Positions 1-9,240 of a stretch of DNA of 64,000 bases are shown piece by piece. Made by a program: the position numbers and the translations under genes. The stretch's first letter is position 1, and each line of letters begins with the position of its first letter. The DNA comes from Yersinia canariae (GTDB taxonomy: Bacteria > Pseudomonadota > Gammaproteobacteria > Enterobacterales > Enterobacteriaceae): the NCBI RefSeq assembly GCF_009831415.1, contig NZ_CP043727.1, positions 1,674,001 to 1,738,000 on the forward strand, written 5' to 3'. Under the pieces are notes generated by a model. It worked only from the letters and a program-made list of their open reading frames with translations. It made no database searches and was not told the origin of the DNA.

Positions 1-1
1 C

Positions 2-817
2 GTGCAATACCTGAGCTACACCGCCTCGGTTATTCCGATCATTTTAATGGTCTGGGCGATGTCTTACGTGCAGCGCTTTTGTGAAAAAGTGTTGCCAATG
101 GTGGTGCGTAATTTATTTACCCCGATGTTCTGTATTGCCATTATGGTGCCATTAACTCTGCTGGTATTTGGCCCTGTGGGTAATTTGATAGGAGGCGCCA
201 TTGGGGGTGTTTACAACACGCTTTATAACCTCAGCCCAGCAATAGCAGGGTTTATGGTGGGAGCATTTTGGCAGCCATTGGTCACATTGGGTGTCCATTG
301 GGGTATCACTCCGGTCACTGTTGGCAACTATGCCACACTGGGTTATGACACCTTTACGGGTTTGCAAGCTTCCGCAGTTTTTGCCATGGCCGGAACTATG
401 TTTGGCGTTTATTTAAAAACACGCAATCGTGAAATGAAAGGAATTTCCTTATCAGCAGGCATTACCGCTTTATTCGGTATTACCGAACCGGCTATTTACG
501 GTGTGGCGTTACGATTGAAAAAACCGTTCTTGTGCAGTTGTGCTGCTGGCGGGATTGGCGGAGCTATCGCCGGAACTTTTAATGCTGTGTCTTGGAGTTA
601 TTGCTTACCTGGAATTGCAGTATTACCGGTCTTTTTCAAAGAAGGCCATATGGCACAGTTCTTGGGATTCCTACTGTCAATTACTGTCGCTTTCGTTTTG
701 GGGGCGGTTTTCACTTGGTTAGTTGGGTTTACTGATGAGCCAGAGAATGCTGATCAAGTCAGTCGTGCGAAAGCATCAGAAGCACCAATTGCTCAGGCGC
801 AAATGAATCAAGGCTAA
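2..817 (+). CDS. PTS beta-glucoside transporter EIIBC, C-terminal part
   Basis: The reading frame is open to the window edge, so this is the 3' part of a longer gene; the GTG at base 2 is probably internal. The visible 271 residues are the second half of a glucose-superfamily EIIC membrane domain of the beta-glucoside type (BglF/AscF/ArbF). They hold several hydrophobic segments and the family-typical stretch ending ITEPAIYG, near residue 160, which precedes the last membrane segments. Such proteins import and phosphorylate aryl-beta-glucosides or cellobiose at the inner membrane. The protein ends in a hydrophilic Ala/Gln-rich tail of about 30 residues with no EIIA domain, so the architecture is IIBC (AscF-like) and a separate EIIA is needed. 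The 6-phospho-beta-glucosidase gene follows at once and must use its product. Family assignment is secure; the exact sugar is not. Confidence 0.9.
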   Translation: MQYLSYTASVIPIILMVWAMSYVQRFCEKVLPMVVRNLFTPMFCIAIMVPLTLLVFGPVGNLIGGAIGGVYNTLYNLSPAIAGFMVGAFWQPLVTLGVHWGITPVTVGNYATLGYDTFTGLQASAVFAMAGTMFGVYLKTRNREMKGISLSAGITALFGITEPAIYGVALRLKKPFLCSCAAGGIGGAIAGTFNAVSWSYCLPGIAVLPVFFKEGHMAQFLGFLLSITVAFVLGAVFTWLVGFTDEPENADQVSRAKASEAPIAQAQMNQG

Positions 818-825
818 AATATTGA

Positions 826-2343
<1,518 letters not shown>

Positions 2344-2366
2344 TTCCTTGATAAACCTGCTAACTT

Positions 2367-2394
2367 GGAAAGGCCGTTTAATACCGGCTTTTCC
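2367..2394 (+). terminator. Terminator after the beta-glucoside operon
   Basis: A 10-bp stem (GGAAAGGCCG with CGGCTTTTCC, one G-U pair) and an 8-base loop lie 23 bases after the stop of the phospho-glucosidase gene. The 3' arm contains the U-rich stretch. It probably ends the beta-glucoside operon. Confidence 0.65.
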
Positions 2395-2617
2395 TATCAC
2401 TGATTCCTTTATATCCCCCTAACGCAGTTAGTTACATTTTTCATTAATGAAAAAATACTTTGAATTTAACCTGTTACAATAATTCTCTCATCCTGTAGGA
2501 AGTGACTGACATATCCTTAAAAAAAGCTGAGTTATTATTTTGCTCTGGTAGCAATAGCATATTTTATATGGCTATTCGTCAGGGATAATTTGGTTTTTTG
2601 CTTAATAGGGATAAGAA

Positions 2618-3352
2618 ATGAAAGGAAAGTTATTGTTAGCTGCAATGTTGGCAGCGAGTTTTTCAGCTAGTGCAGCAGAACATGCTCACTGGGGATATGA
2701 GGGGCAGGAAGACCCAGCACATTGGGGAAAACTCTCCCCGGATTTCTCACTTTGTGAAACGGGTAAAAATCAGTCACCGGTCAATATTCATAGCGCATTG
2801 AAAACCCATCATGGTCAATTGGCATTAAATTTCCAGCAAGGTAAGCAACAAATCGTCAATAATGGTCATACGATTCAGATTAATGCTAGCGCGGGTAATA
2901 CGTTAAAGCTGGATGGCGATACATTTATATTGCAACAGTTCCACTTTCACTCCCCCAGTGAAAATGAGATTGATGGTAAACAGTTCCCCTTGGAAGCCCA
3001 CTTTGTTTATAAAGATAAAGAGGGTGAACTGGTAGTATTGGCACTGATGTTCCAGCAGGGGAAAACTAATACACAACTGGCATTGGCATGGCAGCAAATG
3101 CCAACGGCGATTGATCAGATGGCAATACTAAGTCGCCCTTTGGACATCAACGCGTTGCTACCAAAGCAGTTTAACTTCTACCGTTTTAGTGGTTCACTTA
3201 CCACGCCACCTTGCTCTGAAGGGGTAACCTGGTTGGTACTTGATCAGCCAGTCAGTGCTTCCGCCGAGCAAATCAATCAATTCCATTCTGTTATTCATCA
3301 CAATAATAATCGACCAATACAGCCGCTTAATGGCCGCGTTATCGTTGATTAA
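2618..3352 (+). CDS. cah: Periplasmic alpha-class carbonic anhydrase
   Basis: Interconverts CO2 and bicarbonate in the periplasm. The 244-aa protein has a classic Sec signal peptide (MKGKLL, hydrophobic core, cleavage near ASA-A/EH at about residue 20). The alpha-CA zinc ligands are visible: two histidines in QFHFHSPSE (residues 109 and 111) and a third in LEAHFVY (residue 128). The conserved SLTTPPCSEGVTW segment near residue 200 carries the threonine gatekeeper and one cysteine that can pair with Cys46. The start is supported by GGGATAAG just upstream. It stands alone between the beta-glucoside operon and an accessory stretch, and is probably transcribed from its own promoter in the AT-rich 270 bp upstream. 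Assignment is secure. Physiological role (CO2 or pH adaptation) is inferred from the family. Confidence 0.95.
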   Translation: MKGKLLLAAMLAASFSASAAEHAHWGYEGQEDPAHWGKLSPDFSLCETGKNQSPVNIHSALKTHHGQLALNFQQGKQQIVNNGHTIQINASAGNTLKLDGDTFILQQFHFHSPSENEIDGKQFPLEAHFVYKDKEGELVVLALMFQQGKTNTQLALAWQQMPTAIDQMAILSRPLDINALLPKQFNFYRFSGSLTTPPCSEGVTWLVLDQPVSASAEQINQFHSVIHHNNNRPIQPLNGRVIVD

Positions 3353-3666
3353 TATTTTGCATAATTCTCACCACTCTGTTTATTGAGGGCGGTGAGTCAC
3401 ATTATCAAATATGTTTATAACTGAGGGAATGGCGAAAAGGCCTGTAACTATAATATTCCACTTTGGAAAATACTTTTTCCCGGTTCTATTTTGATAAATT
3501 CCTGATCTTGAAAATTATTAACATTCGTGTATCAATAAAAAGACAATGTTATACCGCAATACTTCATAACATTGTCCATGGTACCATTATTATTTAATGG
3601 CCAGTAGTTATCTGAATGAATATTTAATATGTCAGTTAGACAGCTTTCTAACTCGGACACTTATAT
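3353..3666. other. Intergenic, no gene seen
   Basis: About 310 AT-rich bases between two convergent genes. A weak CTCACC...GGTGAG inverted repeat near 3370-3394 could end the carbonic anhydrase transcript. I see no coding frame or recognisable RNA. Confidence 0.4.
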
Positions 3667-4698
3667 TCAGGCTGGAATAGCTTCAATTATTGATACGTAG
3701 CTTCCAGTATCAATAATACGATTAAGTTTTAAATCTGCACTAGCCAACAGTGTTTTTAGCTCATCCTTTGTCCGTGCTTGCCCTCCGTCAAAACTTCCGA
3801 GCAAGAGAAGGTCTAGCTCCTTTCCTCCCTGCCAGGTATCTTCTCTGGATATCACCGGTTCTAAGATAAGTATTTTTGCATTTGGCCGCATTGCATTACG
3901 GCAACTGCGCAGTATCTGACTTGCTTGTTCTTCCGGCCAATCCATCGTGATGTATTTTAATAAATAAAAATCAGCTGCTGGGCAGCTTTCAAAGAAATTA
4001 CCCGTCTGGGTTTCCCAGCGAGAATCATCCCCCAACTCACCAAGACGGTTATTTGCCAAAACGGCGGGGCGGTCGAACAAAATACCATGCAGTGTTGGAT
4101 TATGTTGTAAAACTTTCAGTAGCAATCCACCGAATCCCCCCGCAATATCAACCACTGTGGCATGTTCAGGGAAATCATAACTGCGCACCAAAAAGTCATT
4201 TTCCACCGAAGACATGGACGACATGCCAGTATGGAAATCACTTTCTGACTTGGGAATATTCTCTTGCGACCAGTACTCATAAAAAGACATTCCGAATGCC
4301 TGTTTAAAAGCTGATTCGCCCCGTAGATTTTCGACAAGATTGCCTAACGGAAGCCAGAATGTTTTATCGGTTAACATCAATACTGCCGGGCGAAGTGAAT
4401 TATGAATATCTGAGCGAAGGAATTGTGCTGCCGGGTTAAGGGAAAATCGGCCATCTTCCGACTCTTCAAATATATTTCGAGACGCCAGCATGCGCAATAC
4501 TCGATTTAACAGACGCCAATCAGCTCCCACCGCCTTCCCAAGTTCCTCTGCTGTTTTCGCACCTGTTGTCAGATGGTCCGCGACCCCTAAAATTGCTGCA
4601 GCCCGCAATGAGGCTTGAAAAGTAAAGCCCATCGCCTGCTCCAATAAATATAATGCCGCAGTTTCATTTTCATTCTTAAGTTGATTATTATTGCCCAT
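3667..4698 (-). CDS. Methyltransferase-fold protein, O-methyltransferase family 2, atypical active site
   Basis: A 343-aa protein with the two-part layout of small-molecule O-methyltransferases (COMT/hydroxyindole type). Residues 15-95 form an N-terminal dimerisation/winged-helix domain, followed by a Rossmann domain with the S-adenosylmethionine loop DIAGGFGG at 184-191 and acidic FDRP at 208-211. The helix that normally starts with the catalytic His-Asp-Trp reads YITMDWPEE here, with Met252 in place of His. Loss of that base is known in relatives such as the anthracycline hydroxylase RdmB, so the enzyme may not be an ordinary O-methyltransferase. It has no biosynthetic neighbours. Start at MGNNNQ; GAGGGCG lies just upstream. 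The fold is confident; activity and substrate are unknown. Confidence 0.75.
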   Translation of the reverse strand: MGNNNQLKNENETAALYLLEQAMGFTFQASLRAAAILGVADHLTTGAKTAEELGKAVGADWRLLNRVLRMLASRNIFEESEDGRFSLNPAAQFLRSDIHNSLRPAVLMLTDKTFWLPLGNLVENLRGESAFKQAFGMSFYEYWSQENIPKSESDFHTGMSSMSSVENDFLVRSYDFPEHATVVDIAGGFGGLLLKVLQHNPTLHGILFDRPAVLANNRLGELGDDSRWETQTGNFFESCPAADFYLLKYITMDWPEEQASQILRSCRNAMRPNAKILILEPVISREDTWQGGKELDLLLLGSFDGGQARTKDELKTLLASADLKLNRIIDTGSYVSIIEAIPA

Positions 4699-5112
4699 GA
4701 TAATAACGCCCTCTGATAATTGATGTGATTATATATAATTGTAATGAATGCAAGTGCAACTACATTCATCAGCATGATGAATATATCCATAGAAATGTAG
4801 TTCACGTAATTGAATTATTGCAAATGGCGTACGGCGTTAATTATGGGGGTGGAGTAAGGAAGTGATGGCAATACAATGAAAATACTAGGCTTTAATGATT
4901 AATTATATTTATGTTTCATGAAAATATTTGTAATTAAAAATAATGATTCTGACTTTTGGGTTGAATCGCGACTTTTGTCATTCTCGATTTATGGCTGTGT
5001 CAGTTTGTTGGAATGTATCCGGTGCGATGACTATTTGAGTTGGCAACACAAAGCCGCCAGTTGCGAAATAGCATCGGCCAGCTTTGTGCGAGGAATGGAC
5101 ATACACGCTCTG
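4699..5112. other. Intergenic, no gene seen
   Basis: Roughly 410 AT-rich bases upstream of the methyltransferase-like gene and beyond the 3' end of the acetyltransferase gene. A plus-strand frame from 4918 runs into the acetyltransferase gene antisense, has no convincing ribosome site and matches nothing I know, so I do not call it. The promoter of the methyltransferase-like gene should lie near 4720-4800. Confidence 0.4.
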
Positions 5113-5655
5113 CTATGTCATAGCCCGCCACTCTTTTTTAAGCAGGGCGTAGACGAAAGTATTGTCATATTTTTCCTCGCCATCTTCCATTGCAAACGAG
5201 ACAAATTCCATGAAGCAGCCTTCCTGACGCATATGAAGACGGGCACAAAGTTTCTGCGACGCCAAGTTGTAGTCTTCAACATAGGCATATAGGCGTCTGG
5301 CTTCTTTTTCAGTAAACAAATAATCAAACAGTGCGGCGACAGATTCTGTAGCAAAACCCTGGCCTTCATAACGCTGGTTAAAGTGCCAGCCCACACTCCA
5401 AGTATTCCGGTCTGGTTCTTCACTGTTATCAGCAAAAAGATGGCCAATAAGCCCGTCATTTTCTTTAATACAGACTGCGAACTGACTGATATCTAGAGCT
5501 CGTTTGTTAACCTCTTCTTTTGCCTCTGCGAATGAACTAAGTTTCTCATCCTGAAAACAGGGTGTGCGGGGCGAAGACAGGTAGTCGAAAAGCGCAGATG
5601 CGTCTTTATCGTTGAATGCGCGAATAATAAGTCGCGGTGTAGTGGCTACGATCAT
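5113..5655 (-). CDS. GNAT-family N-acetyltransferase
   Basis: A 180-aa protein of the RimJ/RimL-like acetyltransferase family (Acetyltransf_3), which moves an acetyl group from acetyl-CoA to an amine. Visible features are the N-terminal TPRLIIRAFNDKDASALFDYLSSP, a central beta strand with WSVGWHFNQRYEGQGFATE (residues 89-107) that includes the R/Q-x-x-G-x-G/A acetyl-CoA loop, and the C-terminal LCARLHMRQEG segment of this subgroup. Length fits the family. Such proteins modify ribosomal protein termini, antibiotics or small amines; nothing here shows which. It sits alone in the accessory stretch, on the same strand as the methyltransferase-like gene but 414 bp away, so it is probably a separate unit. 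Confidence 0.85.
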   Translation of the reverse strand: MIVATTPRLIIRAFNDKDASALFDYLSSPRTPCFQDEKLSSFAEAKEEVNKRALDISQFAVCIKENDGLIGHLFADNSEEPDRNTWSVGWHFNQRYEGQGFATESVAALFDYLFTEKEARRLYAYVEDYNLASQKLCARLHMRQEGCFMEFVSFAMEDGEEKYDNTFVYALLKKEWRAMT

Positions 5656-5915
5656 GAAAACCTCATATTGCCTAGTCGATATTTTTGTATTCTAAAGTAA
5701 AATCCGCTCAGCTATGGCTCCAACCTGACCTGGTCCCCAATTTTTTAACTCCCCGGAATACTAGTTATGACCGCCTCTGGCACTAAACTCCCACAAAATA
5801 TCGGGGAGCAATGAGCGAGATGCGGACTAAACGACTCAAATAGCTGACTGTTATTGAGTTCAATCTGCAGTCGTGCGGATGGCATGACGCAAATAATTAA
5901 ATTCGCGGCTCATTT

Positions 5916-6248
5916 TCATATTCCCTTCACAAAGGGATTGTTTGCAGCTCGGACGTTAGCGTCAATCTCCCAGCTTTGATAAAACGGCTCAGTCTCAGAG
6001 TTTAGCAGTTCGATTACCAGACTCAGGTCATCGCCATTCTGATACTGGCGGGCCAGATGGCGGGCGCGGTTGTTTTGAAGACCCAACAAGATGCGCAAGC
6101 GATGATTTTCGATCATTAGCGGCTCAGTTGCACGTCGAACATCGCCCGACGCCTTAGCTTTTGCAAAAACAGCGTTCATGTACGTCATATAAACCGCGAA
6201 GGCGGCAACGATGCCAAAAATCCATAACAGATAGACTGGGATAAACAT
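5916..6248 (-). CDS. Small membrane-anchored protein of unknown function
   Basis: A 110-aa protein I do not recognise. Residues 4-27 form one strong hydrophobic segment at the extreme N-terminus, an uncleaved anchor. An amphipathic, charged region follows with many Arg and Asn (RRATEPLMIENHRLRILLG), probably helical and perhaps self-associating, and then an acidic middle. Composition and codon use are those of a real enteric gene. The start ATG at 6246-6248 has only a weak purine stretch upstream, which lowers certainty. It is isolated, with about 260 bp to the acetyltransferase gene and 480 bp of non-coding DNA upstream. It may belong to an old prophage or island, since phage-like debris lies 2.7 kb away, but that is inference. 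Confidence 0.55.
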   Translation of the reverse strand: MFIPVYLLWIFGIVAAFAVYMTYMNAVFAKAKASGDVRRATEPLMIENHRLRILLGLQNNRARHLARQYQNGDDLSLVIELLNSETEPFYQSWEIDANVRAANNPFVKGI

Positions 6249-6733
6249 GTTTTTTCCTTAGTGAGTAAATATCATCATTGCAAAAATAGCGCTTGGCCTC
6301 GCTATCGCTAGCCGCAGGGGCGAGGTCAATTCATAATGCCAGTTCCTGGCACTACGCTGGTTTTCAGATCTGATGGAGCGCAGAGTTCAACAGGTATCAG
6401 TGTAAGTATGAACTAATACCAAAAATCATAAAAAGCTATTCGTTACGAATTTTACGCACTATTGTGATAAGAGTTGGTTGTGCAGTAGCGCTTATCCAGT
6501 CAAATAAACCCCGCTTCGGTTCGGTGAGGTTTGTTTTTTCTAGCTTTAAATCATTACTTAATTCCCCTAAGAAAATTCCTACACATTCTGACCTTGAATC
6601 TTATTTTTAAATTTTGAACAAACTTTATAATGCTCAATTCAAAGCAATTGAATGAGTATCAATAAATTATTATGTGACTTGCAAAATTAGCTCGTTTTGA
6701 CTCAACATCATTGAGCAATATTCGGATATTGAA
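6249..6733. other. Intergenic 485 bp, possible unannotated transcript
   Basis: No protein frame is supported. The stretch contains a 6-bp GC-rich inverted repeat (CCTCGC...GCGAGG, 6297-6325) and, at 6506-6539, a good plus-strand terminator. No called plus-strand gene precedes that terminator for several kilobases, so a small RNA or a decayed gene could end here. The 190 bases after it are AT-rich and should hold the promoter of the DUF1120-like gene. Confidence 0.35.
6506..6539 (+). terminator. Orphan rho-independent terminator
   Basis: A hairpin (AAACCCCG...CGGTGAGGTTT with small internal bulges) is followed directly by TGTTTTTT. It is oriented to the right but no called gene precedes it on that strand. 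Confidence 0.6.
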
Positions 6734-7372
6734 ATGAATAATCAATTAATTAAAGTAGTAATGTTTTTTTCTGTTCTCTTTAGCTCAACTATTGCAGTTG
6801 CTGAGACGCCGACTACTGAATTAAAAGTTATCGGTAAGCTGTCTGTACCAACGTGTATAGTCAATTCGCCAGACGGCGGGGTTTATGATTTTGGTAAAGT
6901 CAGTTCAATCAAAATATCAAGTACTAGCATAAATTCACTTGGTTCAATGACGAAAACATGGGCAGTAGCATGCGATGCCACAACCTATTTGACCGTTAAA
7001 ACGGTAGATAACCGTTTTGCGTCTGTTTTCCCTGCAAGTACTAGTACCTATGGTTTAGGCGGGGTGAATGGCACAGGAAAAATAGGTTCTTTTTCTGTGA
7101 CTATGCAGAATGCCACGGTCGATGGTGTATCAGCTAAAGTGTTTAATACTACGACAAATACTTTTACGGCAGTCAATGAGTCAATGTTATTTAATAATAA
7201 CAGTGTGCATGGCTGGGCGTCTGCTAATAATGTGCAAATGACTGGAAAAGTATTTACCGCTGATATGGCTGTTAATGCACTCCTGAGTTCAGTTTCTCTG
7301 ATGAACGGCCCAATAACGGAAGATACTGAAATTGATGGTTCTATGACTATGAATTTTGCTTTTGGAATATAA
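6734..7372 (+). CDS. Secreted DUF1120-like, fimbrillin-related protein
   Basis: A 212-aa protein with a clear Sec signal peptide (cleavage near AVA-E, residue 23). The mature part is rich in Thr, Ser, Val and Asn, with two cysteines (near residues 36 and 75) spaced like the disulphide of chaperone-usher subunits. It has the LKVIGKLSVPTC opening and alternating polar/hydrophobic strands typical of DUF1120 proteins, which resemble minor fimbrial subunits. In other enterics DUF1120 genes sit in usher-chaperone operons; here no chaperone, usher or second subunit is present, so it is an orphan. It may be exported and act alone, or use assembly proteins encoded elsewhere. The start is supported by GGATATTGAA just before ATG. 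The AT-rich, isolated context suggests acquired DNA. Family assignment is by eye. Confidence 0.7.
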   Translation: MNNQLIKVVMFFSVLFSSTIAVAETPTTELKVIGKLSVPTCIVNSPDGGVYDFGKVSSIKISSTSINSLGSMTKTWAVACDATTYLTVKTVDNRFASVFPASTSTYGLGGVNGTGKIGSFSVTMQNATVDGVSAKVFNTTTNTFTAVNESMLFNNNSVHGWASANNVQMTGKVFTADMAVNALLSSVSLMNGPITEDTEIDGSMTMNFAFGI

Positions 7373-7563
7373 ATAGTTTTGGGTACGCAGTATTGTATGA
7401 TTCAGTTAATTACTGGGTCTTTTTGCTTTTCTACATTCGCATGGGTCTGGGTTGGTTAATCCAATCGTTGTGAAACAGTGCTCAGGTGAATGTGGCAAGC
7501 TAATAATCTATTACTCGTGATGAAAAGGGCATAGAATGATTATTCCTCTGAATTGGAGGTTTT

Positions 7564-7683
7564 ATGCTCAAGAAAATTTTAAACAGTAAGCTAGCAGGTT
7601 ATATCGTAGGAATACTGATTGCGGTTGGCCTTGGTGAAAGTTTTATCGTGACTCGCGAAGAAGCTGAAAAATTCGCTAAGTAA
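7564..7683 (+). CDS. Small hydrophobic protein, 39 aa
   Basis: A 39-residue frame starting at an ATG preceded by a strong TTGGAGG ribosome site at ideal spacing. The product has a basic N-terminus (MLKKILNSK), one membrane segment (LAGYIVGILIAVGLGESFIV) and a charged tail (TREEAEKFAK). A good terminator begins 17 bases after the stop, so it looks like a complete single-gene unit. The layout of basic start, one transmembrane helix and amphipathic tail is common to small membrane regulators and to type I toxins, but I recognise no family. I see no clear antisense antitoxin RNA gene. Confidence 0.6.
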   Translation: MLKKILNSKLAGYIVGILIAVGLGESFIVTREEAEKFAK

Positions 7684-7700
7684 TTCTGTAATCAAGTTTT

Positions 7701-7730
7701 AGGCTCACTCTGGTGGGCCTTTTCTGTTTT
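7701..7730 (+). terminator. Terminator after the 39-aa gene
   Basis: An 8-bp stem (AGGCTCAC / GTGGGCCT, one G-U pair) with a 4-base loop is followed by TTTCTGTTTT, just downstream of the small hydrophobic protein gene. Confidence 0.7.
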
Positions 7731-7849
7731 AGCTCACCAGTAACCCAATCAACTCCACACACATTACTCCGCATGAGTGGCTGCTCAGATAAAAGAACAG
7801 CAGGCGCGAACGCAGATACTAAAGGACTACCTACAGGGTAAACCTATTA

Positions 7850-8164
7850 TTAGTGTTTTATTAGTACACCTTTATTGTCAAATAAGAACAATCCTTGTGA
7901 ACCATTCGCATTTTGGCACAAAACGGCATCAGCATTTGTATCGTCGGTAATGCCCTGACAGGCCATGTTACTTACATAGGGTCTTATTTGGCACTTGAGC
8001 GTCTTTCCGTCCTGCAAGATAAGAAAACCTTTACTAAGTTGATCCGGCGTAAGAGCAGGGCAATCTCCATCTCCCCAGTTGACCCCCTTATGTTTCGGAG
8101 AAGTTGAACATCCTTGTAAAAGCATCATGCTAATAGTCAAAAATATAAAAACTATTTTATTCAC
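7850..8164 (-). CDS. Small lipoprotein of unknown function
   Basis: A 104-aa protein with a lipoprotein signal peptide: hydrophobic MNKIVFIFLTISMMLLQGC with a lipobox at LLQGC (lipidated Cys19). The mature protein of about 85 residues starts STSPKHKG and has four further cysteines (CPAL, LKCQ, MACQ, LCQN), which could form two disulphides in the periplasm. The start is the GTG at 8162-8164, preceded by AGGAAG at a fitting distance. I recognise no family. It sits alone between two intergenic stretches in the accessory region. Membrane anchoring is well supported; the role is unknown. Confidence 0.65.
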   Translation of the reverse strand: MNKIVFIFLTISMMLLQGCSTSPKHKGVNWGDGDCPALTPDQLSKGFLILQDGKTLKCQIRPYVSNMACQGITDDTNADAVLCQNANGSQGLFLFDNKGVLIKH

Positions 8165-8439
8165 TTTTATCGCTTCCTATTTGCCAGTGATAGTCTAAAA
8201 GGCTATTTAGCTTGTTAGCCAAAATTAGCAGAGGATTAGGATGATACATCATCGATATGACAACTGCCTAATTGCTATCTGAATCAATAGTATCGGATAG
8301 TTCAAAATTAACTTTAATGAAGAGAATTAATAATGGTCCAACCAGATGGGGGACTATAAAGCTGATATACCAGGCTGGCTCTATGAGTGCTATCTGTAAT
8401 GCATAACCTAAGCCACTAGCTTAATAAGCCGGTGATTTT

Positions 8440-8718
8440 TCATTTGAAGTATTTAGTCGAGGAGCCGAAGTTTTTGTTCTTTCTGTTGAAAGCTAACCCG
8501 CAAACCAGTCCCACCAAACCACCGACAGCCGAAAGATTGAAAAAAGTCGTTTCTCGGTATACAAGCAACTCAATAAATGAGGAGTGACCGTTCAATATGT
8601 CGACCAGAGCACCACCAATAATCATGTCTTGTATGATGTAGATTACAGGGACAACAACAGCATACGTTGCAGCTAAATAGATGGGCAGAAATAGTCGAGG
8701 CATCGTGTCAATGCGCAT
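8440..8718 (-). CDS. Small membrane protein of unknown function
   Basis: A 92-aa protein with two predicted membrane segments (about residues 8-30 and 58-77) joined by a short loop, and a basic hydrophilic tail (NRKNKNFGSSTKYFK). I do not know the family. A purine stretch (GAG) lies some 10 bases upstream of the ATG at 8718. An in-frame ATG five codons later is an alternative start. It is isolated, AT-rich and close to the phage-like debris at about 8.9-9.1 kb, so it may be an accessory gene of the same origin. Confidence 0.5.
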   Translation of the reverse strand: MRIDTMPRLFLPIYLAATYAVVVPVIYIIQDMIIGGALVDILNGHSSFIELLVYRETTFFNLSAVGGLVGLVCGLAFNRKNKNFGSSTKYFK

Positions 8719-8924
8719 GAAAAAATCTCGTTAAAAGAAATACTACTTCACCTAGACATCTTAGTTGCTATTTCAGAGTTTCGGCATGGTTCAAATTCGA
8801 GGCTTTTCTCTTTGGAATAAACCCTAAAATAAGACCATCAAACTCTATTAATGTTCAAGTTACCGATTGTTGCCGAGTCGATGCCACTTGAGCTGATATT
8901 TGGATACGATACCTAGGTTAGCCG

Positions 8925-9120
8925 AGGTGGAAGAAGCAGCGTGACACCGTGAGAGAACGGGCCAACACCAGAGGTTACTATGTCCCCGAGAATAAAGAAG
9001 CCCTGCAGGCACAACGGCTGAACAGCACTAACTATTGATGAAACGGACTACTGTGATAAGCACAAACCGGAAGATGCCAGTAATGGCTGGACGCGGATAA
9101 GCTGGGGCAGTCGCGACATG
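8925..9120 (+). pseudogene. Degenerate phage-like coding fragments
   Basis: Two open stretches without starts lie in different frames. The first (8925-9038) encodes RWKKQRDTVRERANTRG and ends in a stop at 9036-9038. The second frame opens at 9037 with DYCDKHKPEDASNGW. The YCDKHK...NGW pattern reminds me of the zinc-ligand start of phage HNH endonucleases, and the first fragment of a basic helix in such proteins. Neither fragment has a ribosome site or full length, so I read them as decayed prophage DNA. The identity is a guess by eye. Confidence 0.3.
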
Positions 9121-9240
9121 AGAGTGAGTTCTTCGAACGGGCGCGCCGCATTTAGCGCAAGTGATTGGATCGGCAGTTATGGAGCGATTCACGAAGGAAG
9201 AGGCAGTAATATGTCTGCCTCTTTCACTGACTCTATAAAT

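Noticed and set aside
4918..5292. Plus-strand 124-codon open frame
   Set aside because: More than half is antisense to the acetyltransferase gene. It has no family resemblance and is probably a shadow.
5725..5757. TGACCTGGTCCCC sequence that looks like the end of an IS3-type element
   Set aside because: Only a single end-like stretch is visible, with no matching second end, transposase fragment or target duplication that I could see.
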